From contig CAWFIB010000021.1 of NCBI GenBank assembly GCA_963815775.1, positions 62,001 through 126,000 on the forward strand: 64,000 nucleotides of DNA, read 5' to 3'. The notes under the pieces are model-generated. The model was not told where the DNA came from, ran no database searches, and was given only the letters and a program-made list of their open reading frames with translations. Position 1 is the first letter of the stretch. The number at the start of each line of letters is the position of its first letter. This document shows positions 9,339 through 17,811 of the stretch, one piece after another. The DNA is from CAVVDY01 sp963815775 (GTDB taxonomy: Bacteria > Acidobacteriota > Terriglobia > Terriglobales > Acidobacteriaceae). Made by a program: the position numbers and the translations under genes.

Positions 9339-9719
9339 ATGCCGTGGAAAGTGAGCGGAGTGGTGGAGCGACGCAAGCAGTTTGTGGTCGAGTACCAGGC
9401 GGGCCGGATGACGATGCCTGAGTTATGCCAGGCGCATGGCATCTCGCGGCCGACCGGAGATGGGGTGCTGCGCGCTATGCGGCCACGGGCGAACCGGGGC
9501 TGGAGGAGCAGGACCGGAGGGCACGGCGGCATCCCAACCAGACGCCGGCGGAGATCGAGCAAGCGCGTGCTCGATCTGCGGCGCGAGCACCCGGCCTGGG
9601 GGCCGCGCAAGCTGCAGGCCAAGTTGGAGAAGGCCGCGCCGAGGCTCTGGCGCGCAGGGCTGACCGGAGGGCGGGGAAATGTGGAAATCACCAAAAGCGT
9701 GATTCCCCTAAGTGCTTAG
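9339..9719 (+). pseudogene. Degenerate IS481-type transposase fragment
   Basis: The frame at 9339 begins MPWKVSGVVERRKQFVVEY and continues with a helix-turn-helix (MTMPELCQAHGISRPTG), typical of the N-terminus of IS481/IS3-like transposases. Between about 9465 and 9565 the recognisable sequence (RYAATGEPGLEEQDRRARR, then HPNQTPAEIEQ) moves to another frame. It returns to the first frame for VLDLRREHPAWGPRKLQ. At least two indels are therefore present, and the DDE catalytic core is missing entirely. No terminal inverted repeats were found. It is an inactive relic. Confidence 0.75.
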
Positions 9720-9753
9720 TAGTTGTCGTCGTCGGGGGGGCGGCACGAATTTT

Positions 9754-9786
9754 GTAATAGCCTCTTCATCTGCGCCCTCGCAAGTC
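9754..9786. repeat. Degenerate copy of the 33-bp inverted-repeat end
   Basis: These bases resemble the right end of the 186-bp inverted-repeat element at 11725-11910 (CACGAnTTTnGTA, then GCCTCTTCA in roughly the same spacing), with about a quarter of positions changed. The copy sits just after the transposase relic and before the selA stop codon. It may be a decayed solitary end of the same element. Confidence 0.35.
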
Positions 9787-9813
9787 TCTTATTGCGGTCG
9801 TCCCGAGCGGACG

Positions 9814-11235
9814 TTAGTCCGCGACACCTATCCCCTCCAGCGCCGCCGCAATCTCCGCCTCCTGCTCCGGCGTGACCGTCCTCAAGTCCAGCAGCACCCG
9901 CCCATCTTCTACGCGCGCAATGATCGGCGTCTCCCAATTGCGCAACCTGTCGGCAATCTCGTCGGCCTTCATCCTCGCGCTCGACACTGCCAGCACATGC
10001 GTCGGCAGCACCGATCCAGGAGCCGCTCCGCCGCCCAGCACCGACCGTGACGCGATGACCTCGAAGCGCAGCTCCGAGCAACTGACATGCAACCGGCGCA
10101 TCAGGTGCTCCGCCCGGCCCTTCAGCTCTTCGTCCCTCAGCCGCATCATGCGCAGCGCCGGGATGGAACCGTAGTCCTCGCGCAAGTACGCCAGCAGCGT
10201 AGCTTCCAGCGCGGCGTAGAACATCTTGTCGACGCGCACTGCGCGAAACAGCGGGTTCGACCGGATCTTCGCCACCCGCTCGCGGCTGCCGCTGATCAGC
10301 CCAGCCTGCGGCCCACCCAGCAGCTTGTCGCCGCTGTAGGTGATGACATCCACGCCTGCACGCACGCTGTCCATGATCGTCGGCTCACCGTGTACGCTCA
10401 CTTCATGCAGGTCGAACAGATCGCCGCTGCCCAGGTCTTCCATCACCGGAATGCCACGCTTGCGCCCCAGCGCCACAAGCTCTTCCAGCGATGGCTGCTC
10501 GGTGAAGCCCACAATCTGGAAGTTCGAGCGATGCACCCGCAGCAGCAGGTTGGTCTTGTCGCTGATCGCACCTTCATAGTCGGCGATGCGTGTGCGGTTC
10601 GTCGTACCCACCTCACGCAACACTGCGCCCGACTTGGCCATCACGTCAGGAATGCGAAACGACCCGCCGATCTCCACCAACTCCCCGCGCGAGACGATCA
10701 CCTCACCGCCCTCCGCCAGCGCGTTCAGCGACAGCAACACCGCCGCGGCGTTGTTGTTCACCACGATGGTCGCGACTTCGCGCTCCGGTGTATTCAGCAG
10801 GCGCGCGAACAGCCGATCGATATGCGAATCGCGCTTGCCACGTTCGCCGGTGTGCAGATCGAGCTCGAGATTCGAATACCCTTCCGCGATTTCGCTAGCG
10901 TGCTCCAGTGCGGCGCGGCTCAGCGGCGCCCGGCCCAGATTGGTGTGCAGGATCACTCCGGTAGCGTTGATGACCGGGCGCAACGAGTACGAATGAGACT
11001 CCTTGAGAAGCAGTTGGATCTGGCGCGGCAGGGTTTCGATCCGCTTTGCGATTTGCGCCTCGTCGAGTGTCCCATCAACGATGCTGGAGCGCAGCTCATC
11101 CAGCGCCGATCGTGCGGCACTTAGCGTGGAAGCGTGTCCCTCGCTGGCCATCAGCACGCGCAGCTCATCCCGGCGCAACAGCTCGTCGATGGAGGGCAGC
11201 AGGCGAAACAACTCGGCTTTGCCGGATGCAGTCAC
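9814..11235 (-). CDS. selA: L-seryl-tRNA(Sec) selenium transferase
   Basis: SelA is a PLP enzyme that converts Ser-tRNA(Sec) to Sec-tRNA(Sec) using selenophosphate. The 473-residue product has normal length. It contains VINATGVILHTNLGRAPLS (about residues 88-106), NNNAAAVLLSLNALAEG, and the PLP-lysine site TYSGDKLLGGPQAG with Lys304. The strong match across the protein makes a simple selA-like aminotransferase unlikely. No selB, selD, tRNA-Sec or selenoprotein gene is visible in the window, so whether the selenocysteine pathway is complete cannot be judged here. The gerW homologue follows upstream on the same strand, 45 bases away. Confidence 0.92.
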   Translation of the reverse strand: MTASGKAELFRLLPSIDELLRRDELRVLMASEGHASTLSAARSALDELRSSIVDGTLDEAQIAKRIETLPRQIQLLLKESHSYSLRPVINATGVILHTNLGRAPLSRAALEHASEIAEGYSNLELDLHTGERGKRDSHIDRLFARLLNTPEREVATIVVNNNAAAVLLSLNALAEGGEVIVSRGELVEIGGSFRIPDVMAKSGAVLREVGTTNRTRIADYEGAISDKTNLLLRVHRSNFQIVGFTEQPSLEELVALGRKRGIPVMEDLGSGDLFDLHEVSVHGEPTIMDSVRAGVDVITYSGDKLLGGPQAGLISGSRERVAKIRSNPLFRAVRVDKMFYAALEATLLAYLREDYGSIPALRMMRLRDEELKGRAEHLMRRLHVSCSELRFEVIASRSVLGGGAAPGSVLPTHVLAVSSARMKADEIADRLRNWETPIIARVEDGRVLLDLRTVTPEQEAEIAAALEGIGVAD

Positions 11236-11280
11236 TTCCGCCTAGTTTGCGGATTCGTGAGCGTTGGCGCAAGTGCCAGT

Positions 11281-11643
11281 CTAGCGGCGCGCCAGTCGCC
11301 GGATGATGAGGAGCGCCAGCAAGCCGCCCACGCAGGCCTTAATAATGTCGGTAGGGTCAGCAAAGTGAATGAAGCGCGTCCCACCGTCCGTAATCTCCAG
11401 CGCGCCCACCGGACGGGCAACCACCATGCCACCTCCCCCACCACCGCCGGACAATGGCTGGTCCTCGGCAGCGCCCGGGCGCTTGCCGCTCCCCCAGCCT
11501 CCGCCGAGGCGGTACTGCACATGGGCAACCGGAACGATGGTCCTGCCGCCTCGTTCAATCGGTTCAGCGAAAACCTGCTTCACTGTTGCTGTGGCTGCAA
11601 AGCGTTCCGCTATGGATTGCAGAATTTCCTGTGCCTGATTCAT
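11281..11643 (-). CDS. GerW/YtfJ family protein
   Basis: The 120-residue product shows the GerW (YtfJ) pattern: an N-terminal helix (AQEILQSIAERFAATATVKQVF), a beta region with GRTIVPVAHVQYRLGGG, a Gly-rich loop, then GGGMVVARPVGALEI. A C-terminal hydrophobic helix follows (IIKACVGGLLALLIIRRLA). In Bacillus the family affects spore germination, but homologues are widespread in non-spore formers, where the role is unknown. The C-terminal helix suggests membrane attachment. It lies 45 bases upstream of selA on the same strand and may be co-transcribed with it. Confidence 0.8.
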   Translation of the reverse strand: MNQAQEILQSIAERFAATATVKQVFAEPIERGGRTIVPVAHVQYRLGGGWGSGKRPGAAEDQPLSGGGGGGGMVVARPVGALEITDGGTRFIHFADPTDIIKACVGGLLALLIIRRLARR

Positions 11644-11724
11644 ATGCCCTCGATTCCTGGCTCCGGAAGCGGTCTCATAAATCGGCTTTGAAGGCGCGCC
11701 TTGTTCATCGATCAGCTTTGAAAA

Positions 11725-11910
11725 GGCACGGCTTCAGAGCCTGTTACGAAACTCGTGGTTGAGCGATGATGGCGGGACAAATCACGCGCCCGTCCCGCAG
11801 GGACAGCATATCTAAGCCCAGCGCTTCAGCCCTGGGAGTGCGTAAGTGGAAAATCCCGAGTCCGCTTCAGCGGACGACACGAGTTTCGTAGCAGGCTCTT
11901 CAGCCGTGCC
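11725..11910. repeat. 186-bp element with 33-bp terminal inverted repeats (MITE-like)
   Basis: The left end 11725-11757 and the right end 11878-11910 are inverted repeats agreeing at 30 of 33 positions (GGCACGGC, then GAGCCTG and TACGAAACTCGTG in both). Between them lie three short palindromes, including GTCCGCTTCAGCGGAC and a GGCGGGAC/GTCCCGC pair. There is no coding capacity. The element fills most of the gap between gerW and recG. It may be a miniature inverted-repeat element or a large REP cluster. No flanking target duplication is obvious. Confidence 0.7.
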
Positions 11911-11979
11911 GTTCAGGCCGCCAAAAAAACACGGACTTTAGCCCCGGAAGGGTAAGTAGGCTTCAACTGCCATCGCCGT

Positions 11980-14187
11980 TCATCCCACTTCCACCAACCC
12001 ATATCTTCGATTCCAATGACTGCGCAGGTGCTGCACGGCGCGGGCGATTTCTTCCTTTGTCAAATTTTCATTCGGACCTTCCACTACAAAGCGCGCTTCA
12101 TGGCGCGCGGCCTCCAAAAGCTCGCGATCTCGAATCAGGTTAGCTACGCGAAAGTTCGGCATGCCCGCCTGCGCTGTGCCAAAGAACTCGCCCGGACCGC
12201 GCTGCTGCAAGTCGAGCTCGGCAATTGCGAATCCATCCTGGGTGCGCATCATGGCTTGCAGCCGCTCTTCTGCCTCAGGAGAAACCTTGCCACCCGTCAT
12301 CAGAATGCAGTGCGACTTGGCGCTGCCGCGCCCAATGCGCCCGCGCAACTGATGCAGTTGCGACAGTCCGAAGCGTTCCGCATGCTCGACCACCATCACG
12401 CTGGCGTTCGCCACATCGACGCCGACCTCGATGACCGTCGTCGCCACCAGCACATCGATCGCGCCCTTTTGAAACGCCGCCATGGTCGCATCCTTTTCGT
12501 CGGCCGCCATTCTTCCGTGCAGCAAACCAACCCGCAATCCTGCAAGATCGCGCTTCCGCAACTGCTCATACATTTGGATAGCACCCTTCAGCTCGCCGCC
12601 CAGTGCCCCCTCTTCGATCACCGGATACACCACATACGCCTGCCGGCCTTCTGCCACCTGCTTGCGCACAAATTGCCAGACTTCTTCCGCGCTCTCGTCT
12701 CCAATACGTGAAGTTTCGATCGCCGTGCGCCCAGGTGGCAGCTCATCCAGCACGCTGGTCTCAAGATCGCCATACAGCGTCAGCGCCAAGGTGCGAGGGA
12801 TCGGCGTTGCCGTCATCACTAGCACGTCCGGTTCCGCGGCGTCGGCCTTCTTCATCAGCTTGAAGCGCTGCATCACCCCGAAGCGGTGCTGCTCATCGAC
12901 GATGACCAGCCCCAGCTTGTCGAACTCCACCGACTCCTGGATCAGCGCGTGCGTGCCAATCACCAGTTGTGCGTTGCCTTGCGCGATGTGGCGGCGCGTC
13001 TGCTTCTTGCGCGAGGACTCTTGTGAACCGGTCAGCAGCACTATGCGATACCCCGCGGGCTCAAGAATGCGTCGCGCCGACAGGTAGTGTTGCGTAGCCA
13101 GGATCTCCGTCGGCGCCATCAGGGCGACCTGATATCCGTTCTCCATGGCGATCACTGCCGCTTCCAGCGCGACAATCGTCTTGCCCGAGCCGACATCGCC
13201 TTGCAGCAGCCGTCGCATCGGCGATGGCTCCTTCATGTCGTCAACGATTTCCTTCAGCACGCGAAACTGCGCTTTGGTCGGACGAAAAGGCAGGATCTTC
13301 CGCACCGCAGCGCGAATTTCGTCGCTGGTTTCAAAGGCGATGCCGGTTTGCGCGCGCATCTTGCGGCGCTTCAGCTCCAGCCCCAGTTCGAGAAAGAACA
13401 GCTCCTCGAAGATCAGCCGCAGCAGTGCCGGCGTGCGCGCCTCCTGCAGTTTCGCAAGGCTCTCGCCCACCTCCGGCCAATGCGCTTGCTGGAATGCCCC
13501 GCGCCGATTCATCAGGCTCATGCGGCCGCGCACGATCCGCGGGATTGCATCCGGGATGTCCGGCTGAAGCTGATCGAGCATGCCGTGAATCACGCGCCGA
13601 AACCAGCGCGCCGTAAGCCGCCCCTTGCCTGCCGCCTCATAGATCGGAACGATGCACCCAATCTCCAGCGACTTCCATGCATTCTCCTCGCTGGATTCCG
13701 CCGCGGTGGGATCGTGCAGAATCTCGAACTGCGGCTGCAGAATCTGCAAGCGCTGCCGCCCGAAGTCGCTCTGCTCCACTCTGCCGTAGAGTGCCAGCGT
13801 CATGCCGGCTTGAAACTTATCTTTGAGATAAGCGGCGTTGAACCAGACGCACTTTAGCGTGTCGCGGCCCTGCCCAACTGTCATCTCGAACAGGGGCATG
13901 CGCCGCGTGCGAAACAGGCCAAAGGTCCGCACCTCGGCGACGATGCTGGCCATCTCTCCCGCGCGCAGCTCGTTAATGCCCCGCGGATTCAGCCGGTCTT
14001 CGTAGCGGAAGGGCAGGTAGTAGAGCAGGTCTTCAACCGTGGCGATGCCCTTCTCCAGCAGGATCTCGGCGATCTTCGGGCCGATGCCCTTCACGTACTG
14101 CACGTTGGTGGAGAGGTCGAGCAAAGAGCATGGTAAATCAGCAAGGGGCCGCTGTTCGCTCTTCGCTGTTCGCTCTTCGCTGTTCAT
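11980..14187 (-). CDS. recG: ATP-dependent DNA helicase RecG
   Basis: RecG remodels stalled replication forks and Holliday junctions. Visible in order are the N-terminal wedge/helix-hairpin region (VQYVKGIGPKIAEILLEKG), the OB region (LRAGEMASIVAEVRTFG), helicase motif I (LLQGDVGSGKTIVALEAA) and the DEQH box (LVIVDEQHRFGV). After those come motif III (VLVMTATPIPRTLALTLYG) and the C-terminal motifs (VEHAERFGLSQLHQLRGRIGRG). The start is uncertain. The ATG at 14187 lies beside a heptamer array, and a TTG at 14124, just before LDLSTNVQYVKG, would give a more typical N-terminus. An upstream ATG at 14349 is unlikely because it would overlap the divergent small gene. Confidence 0.92.
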   Translation of the reverse strand: MNSEERTAKSEQRPLADLPCSLLDLSTNVQYVKGIGPKIAEILLEKGIATVEDLLYYLPFRYEDRLNPRGINELRAGEMASIVAEVRTFGLFRTRRMPLFEMTVGQGRDTLKCVWFNAAYLKDKFQAGMTLALYGRVEQSDFGRQRLQILQPQFEILHDPTAAESSEENAWKSLEIGCIVPIYEAAGKGRLTARWFRRVIHGMLDQLQPDIPDAIPRIVRGRMSLMNRRGAFQQAHWPEVGESLAKLQEARTPALLRLIFEELFFLELGLELKRRKMRAQTGIAFETSDEIRAAVRKILPFRPTKAQFRVLKEIVDDMKEPSPMRRLLQGDVGSGKTIVALEAAVIAMENGYQVALMAPTEILATQHYLSARRILEPAGYRIVLLTGSQESSRKKQTRRHIAQGNAQLVIGTHALIQESVEFDKLGLVIVDEQHRFGVMQRFKLMKKADAAEPDVLVMTATPIPRTLALTLYGDLETSVLDELPPGRTAIETSRIGDESAEEVWQFVRKQVAEGRQAYVVYPVIEEGALGGELKGAIQMYEQLRKRDLAGLRVGLLHGRMAADEKDATMAAFQKGAIDVLVATTVIEVGVDVANASVMVVEHAERFGLSQLHQLRGRIGRGSAKSHCILMTGGKVSPEAEERLQAMMRTQDGFAIAELDLQQRGPGEFFGTAQAGMPNFRVANLIRDRELLEAARHEARFVVEGPNENLTKEEIARAVQHLRSHWNRRYGLVEVG
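14151..14185. repeat. 7-bp tandem array, unit GCTSTTC (5 units)
   Basis: Five consecutive heptamers alternate GCTGTTC and GCTCTTC without error. The array lies inside or just ahead of the recG coding start. Read on the other strand the unit is GAASAGC, in phase with GCGAASA, which is the same motif as the array at 14216-14264 in opposite orientation. Confidence 0.85.
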
Positions 14188-14215
14188 CAACCATGTCAGG
14201 TCATTTACGGAACAC

Positions 14216-14264
14216 GCGAAAAGCCAGGAGCGAAAAGCCAGGAGCGAAAAGCGAAGAGCGAGAA
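14216..14264. repeat. 7-bp tandem array, unit GCGAAAA/GCCAGGA (7 units)
   Basis: Seven consecutive 7-base units all begin with GC: GCGAAAA, GCCAGGA, GCGAAAA, GCCAGGA, GCGAAAA, GCGAAGA, GCGAGAA. With the inverted array at 14151-14185 they could form a hairpin over the recG start region. Confidence 0.85.
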
Positions 14265-14302
14265 TTTCACAAGACGGCTTGCCTTCCGTGTAAAACTCAT
14301 AT

Positions 14303-14521
14303 GTGCTCCGCCGACTGCTCAAGCAATTCGCCGCCATTCTCATCGGCAATGTTCTCTACTTCTTCCTGCTCTCCCCGCACCTGCCGGCAAAGGCGCAGCA
14401 CAATCCCGATCGCTTCGATCTCGGCCTGGTGGTCGATTTCTGGATTTGCGTCGTTGTCTACGGCGTGATTGAGCTGATCGCAAGAATCTTCCGCAGGAAT
14501 GCTGCCCGCAAGAAGCTGTAA
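14303..14521 (+). CDS. Small two-helix membrane protein
   Basis: The 72-residue product has two hydrophobic helices (about residues 9-24, FAAILIGNVLYFFLLS, and 42-60, LGLVVDFWICVVVYGVIEL) and a basic tail (FRRNAARKKL). The linker HLPAKAQHNPDRFDLG is typical of a conserved small inner-membrane protein. I do not recognise a named family. It is divergent from recG, and its first bases overlap the longest possible recG frame, which supports a later recG start. Confidence 0.65.
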   Translation: MLRRLLKQFAAILIGNVLYFFLLSPHLPAKAQHNPDRFDLGLVVDFWICVVVYGVIELIARIFRRNAARKKL

Positions 14522-14603
14522 CCGTTTGTGTTTGCCGCCGGCATTTTCTTTGCTCAAAAGAGGCGTAACGCTCGTATTCCTGCTCTAATTCTCTCCGGCG
14601 AAC

Positions 14604-14631
14604 AAAAGCCGGAGCGGCTGCCCGCTCCGGC
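14604..14631 (-). terminator. Terminator-like hairpin downstream of the fibronectin-III gene
   Basis: A perfect 10-bp stem (GCCGGAGCGG and its complement) with a 4-base loop is followed, on the minus strand, by TTTTG. It lies 24 bases after the stop of the minus-strand gene ending at 14655, the right distance for its terminator. The T-run is short. Confidence 0.6.
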
Positions 14632-14654
14632 CTGCGCTGATGCTTGCATTGCCT

Positions 14655-17171
14655 CTATTGCATCAGCATCTGCTTCGGTGAATACGTCTTGGATGACCCT
14701 TGCGAGCCGCCTACGCTGTTGTTCGGGGTGGAAGTGGTGCTTCCCGAAGTAGCGTTGTCTCCCGCCGTGCCGTCCTCCGAAGGAGCACTTTCCACCAACG
14801 TGGTCGAGCCTGTGCTTCCAGACGTGAGACTGCTGTCCCCGCTGCTGGAGCTGTCACTCGCAGCCTGAGTGCCGTTGTCCTGGCTGCCTGGGCTGGTGAT
14901 CGTCCCTCCCCCGCCACCTTGCACGCTTCCCATCGTCGTGAAGGTGGCGTCTGCCAGCGACGCCAGGTTCTTTGCCGCATCTCGCGAGTTGATGCGGTAG
15001 TGATAAGTCATGCCCGGCGTAAGACCGCTAAGTGTCACACTGTGGGATGTCGTACCGACACCGCTATCGAGCAGCGCCGATTTCAGCGGATAGTTGCCGC
15101 TCGTCGTGCCAAACATGACTTGCGTATCGGCGTTCTCATAGGTCTTCCAGGTGAAGGTCGCAGTGGTGTCCGTAATGCTTGAAGCGGTCACCTGGGTCTC
15201 GATCGGGGGCTCGGTATCGGGATAAGGTCCGGCGAACGGATTGTTGTCCGCCACGATAGCAGAGTTGGCAAGGCCGCTCCGCCAGCGCACAAAATCGAAG
15301 CTCCATTTGTAGATCTGGCTGAACTGCTTGCCCGACCAGCTGATCTCGTCGGGGCGGTCGAAGGTGTGCTGGAAAAGATCGTCTCCACGCTCCCGGCTCA
15401 CAGCATCGCCGGTCAGGTTCCAGTACCAGGCATACGCCGGGGCTACCAGATCGTTCAACCCGATCCAGTTGTCGATTGTGGGAATGTCCCACAGAGTGTA
15501 GCGGAAGGTGTGCGTCTTCGGCACATAGTAATCCCGCCACAGCGCATCCATGGCTCGCTTCAGGACCGGCGGTATTCGCAGATCCGGGTTTCCTTCCGCC
15601 ACCGTCATCTCGTAATAATGAATGGCGGTCTCCATGGCCAGCCCCACCATGAAGGGGTGCGAGGCGCCCAGCCGGCCGTAGTACAGCATGTCAAGATGCC
15701 CCAGCAGCTTGTCAATGTTCTTGGCCAGCAGCCGGTCACGCTTTCCGGTCAGAAGTTCGTAGCTGATGCGAACGTCGGCGCCGTAGGCTGTTGGCCGGAT
15801 GCTGTATGGGTCCACCCATCCCCCAATCTGTGCGCCCCAGGGGACGCTCTCCAGCATCTTGATGGCATCCAGGTTGGCTGTTTCTCCCGTGCGCCAGTAG
15901 TTCATCGCCATTCCATAGGGAAAAATGGCATAGAGCGGGAGTTTTCCATTGTTGGCTAAGGTCCACTGCCGGTAGGGATCGAGTAAGGTCAGCGCGCAGT
16001 GGTTCCACGAAGGATCATTGGTGTAACTTTCAATCTGCTGGTAGACGCGGGCGCCGTCGTAATACCACGCGTCCTCCTGATACCGCCCGTCCCAGTTCGT
16101 CGTCAGGAAACTTCCCGCCGCGTTCAGCCGATCACGCGAGCCGGAGTAGTTCGGGTCGTCGCAATACTTGTGGCCGAGCTGCGTCATGTAGCTCTCCCAC
16201 ACCTCTTGGCCCGGTATTGGTGATGGATAGGTATTGCGTCGCCGCGGTTCCGTCGGTGCCGATAAGACTGAGAAGTAATACGTGGTCGAGACGTCCTGCC
16301 CGTTGTCTTGTAAAGTGATGGTGACCGAATAGTTTCCCCGCGCCGTCTTCGCTGCGGTACGCACTCTCACCGTCATGTTGTGGTAGTCAGAGTTCCAGCA
16401 GAATCCCATGTTCTTGCCGGCGTCATACTGCTGGTCATAATCGTCGCTATTGGTGGGATTGTATTCATTGCAGGCCAGGTGGACACTGATCGCCTGCGGA
16501 CTCAGCCCTCGCGACGTCGTACTCACTGCCGCCTTCACTATGCCGTCGCTGCCGTTGTTGTAGCCGCTCCGGTTGTGCACATAAATGCGGGGATGTGCGC
16601 CTGCCACCTGCGCCACATGGATCGCGAAATACAGGTCTGAACCGGAATAAACGTTTATGGGCCCATACGTGTAGATACGGTAGTCCGAGCCAAGGTTGGG
16701 ATCCGGAGCGGCGGTTTGGAGCAACAGCAGCTTCGTTTTCGGATCCTGCGTGTTCGCATCGTAGGGGCCGGGCGAAGTTGAGGTGACCCCATGCACATCG
16801 GTGGATGCGACATAGAAGTAGTAGGTTCCGGTTGCTTCTACCGGATCGTACGGCATGAGGTGGTCCACCGTAACCCGGTGGTGATTCGACAGCTGGGCAG
16901 TTGCGCTCGTGATGCGGCGCTCTCCCTGGTAGTTGGTGTCGCGCGCCAGCACCACCTCCGAGCTACTCAGGTGCACCGTGTCCCACACAATATCGGCCGA
17001 GACCGGGGTGACGTTCTCTACGGAAATGTTGCTGATCTCGTTGGAATATCCCGTGGTCGCCCAGGCGCAAACAGCACAGCTCACCACGAAAACAACGGCG
17101 TAACTGAAAATCCTGAAGCGCCTGTAAATGGATGAAGATAGGAAACCATCGTTACCACAGCACAACGGCAT
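14655..17171 (-). CDS. Large secreted protein with terminal fibronectin type III domains
   Basis: The 838-residue product has an N-terminal hydrophobic segment (FSYAVVFVVSCAVCAWA) acting as a signal. A first fibronectin-III-like domain follows (about residues 45-135: ISVENVTPVSADIVWDTVHLSSSEVVLARD, split by a turn). The central 450 residues are Trp/Tyr-rich and partly helical, with no motif I recognise. A second fibronectin-III domain lies at about 670-760 (TATFTWKTYENADTQVMFG, LSGLTPGMTYHYRI). The last 80 residues are Ser/Gly/Thr-rich. The start is well supported by AAGGAG 6 bases upstream. It is probably a surface or secreted carbohydrate-active or adhesive protein, but no catalytic signature supports a reaction. 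Confidence 0.75.
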   Translation of the reverse strand: MPLCCGNDGFLSSSIYRRFRIFSYAVVFVVSCAVCAWATTGYSNEISNISVENVTPVSADIVWDTVHLSSSEVVLARDTNYQGERRITSATAQLSNHHRVTVDHLMPYDPVEATGTYYFYVASTDVHGVTSTSPGPYDANTQDPKTKLLLLQTAAPDPNLGSDYRIYTYGPINVYSGSDLYFAIHVAQVAGAHPRIYVHNRSGYNNGSDGIVKAAVSTTSRGLSPQAISVHLACNEYNPTNSDDYDQQYDAGKNMGFCWNSDYHNMTVRVRTAAKTARGNYSVTITLQDNGQDVSTTYYFSVLSAPTEPRRRNTYPSPIPGQEVWESYMTQLGHKYCDDPNYSGSRDRLNAAGSFLTTNWDGRYQEDAWYYDGARVYQQIESYTNDPSWNHCALTLLDPYRQWTLANNGKLPLYAIFPYGMAMNYWRTGETANLDAIKMLESVPWGAQIGGWVDPYSIRPTAYGADVRISYELLTGKRDRLLAKNIDKLLGHLDMLYYGRLGASHPFMVGLAMETAIHYYEMTVAEGNPDLRIPPVLKRAMDALWRDYYVPKTHTFRYTLWDIPTIDNWIGLNDLVAPAYAWYWNLTGDAVSRERGDDLFQHTFDRPDEISWSGKQFSQIYKWSFDFVRWRSGLANSAIVADNNPFAGPYPDTEPPIETQVTASSITDTTATFTWKTYENADTQVMFGTTSGNYPLKSALLDSGVGTTSHSVTLSGLTPGMTYHYRINSRDAAKNLASLADATFTTMGSVQGGGGGTITSPGSQDNGTQAASDSSSSGDSSLTSGSTGSTTLVESAPSEDGTAGDNATSGSTTSTPNNSVGGSQGSSKTYSPKQMLMQ

Positions 17172-17811
17172 ATCGAACTCCTTAAAGAAGCACGGAACCG
17201 GCTCTCTCTAGGCGTTGCTTCGACCTGTCGCTGTACAAACTTGCTCGATTGCCGCTCAGCTCGCTCTTATCTTGCCGCTACTGATGCGCTTGCACGGGGA
17301 TGCACAGCGCTCAGCACCGCAGGCCAGCGGCGTACTTATATAAGTGCATTTGCCGCCTATCCGCCGGTCTGCGGTTTTCTACGCCCCTCAGGGCCTTGGT
17401 CCCATGGCTGCGAATCGCAGTCATGTTCCTCATCGGCATCGAGGCCTTGAAAATCAGCTTGTTAAGGAAGTTCTAACCAAAGTAATGCGATAGTAACGTC
17501 GAGCTGGCGGGTCGCGGTCCCATCTGAACTGGGACTCCGAGGGTCGACCCGAAAAGCCGGTTTGCCCTTATCACCATTCCGATGGGGCATTCCGCGCAAA
17601 AAAAAGCCAGAAGAGCTTGGCTGCCCTTCTGACTCTACTGTTTTAATGCTAGCAGATTTCGCGGGAAATCTTCACTTCTTACCGACTTTATATCTCCCAT
17701 GTTGCCTAGAGCTTGGGCCACTTGTTAGCACTTTGGAGCCATTGACAGCCCAATCCTCCGGCACAAATGAACCGCAGGTCAATTATCCTCCGCTGCTAGA
17801 ATTCCCGCCTG
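17172..17811. other. 640-bp divergent intergenic region
   Basis: This is the space between the minus-strand fibronectin-III gene and the plus-strand MFS transporter gene, and it should contain both promoters. The ribosome-binding site of the former (AAGGAG) is at 17178-17183. A minus-strand terminator-like hairpin sits at 17598-17633 with no minus-strand gene upstream of it, so it may belong to a leader or small RNA. No coding region is convincing. Confidence 0.4.
17598..17633 (-). terminator. Orphan intrinsic terminator in a long leader
   Basis: On the minus strand, GTCAGAAG pairs with CTTCTGGC (8 bp, one G-U) around a 12-base loop, followed directly by eight T residues. That is a good intrinsic terminator. 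It lies about 430 bases upstream of the fibronectin-III start, and the gene beyond it (the MFS transporter) is on the other strand. It would therefore end either a small RNA or an attenuated leader. Confidence 0.5.

Noticed and set aside
10087..11124. Long plus-strand frame within selA
   Set aside because: It is antisense to a fully recognisable selA and rich in Gln/Arg/His, as expected for a shadow frame.
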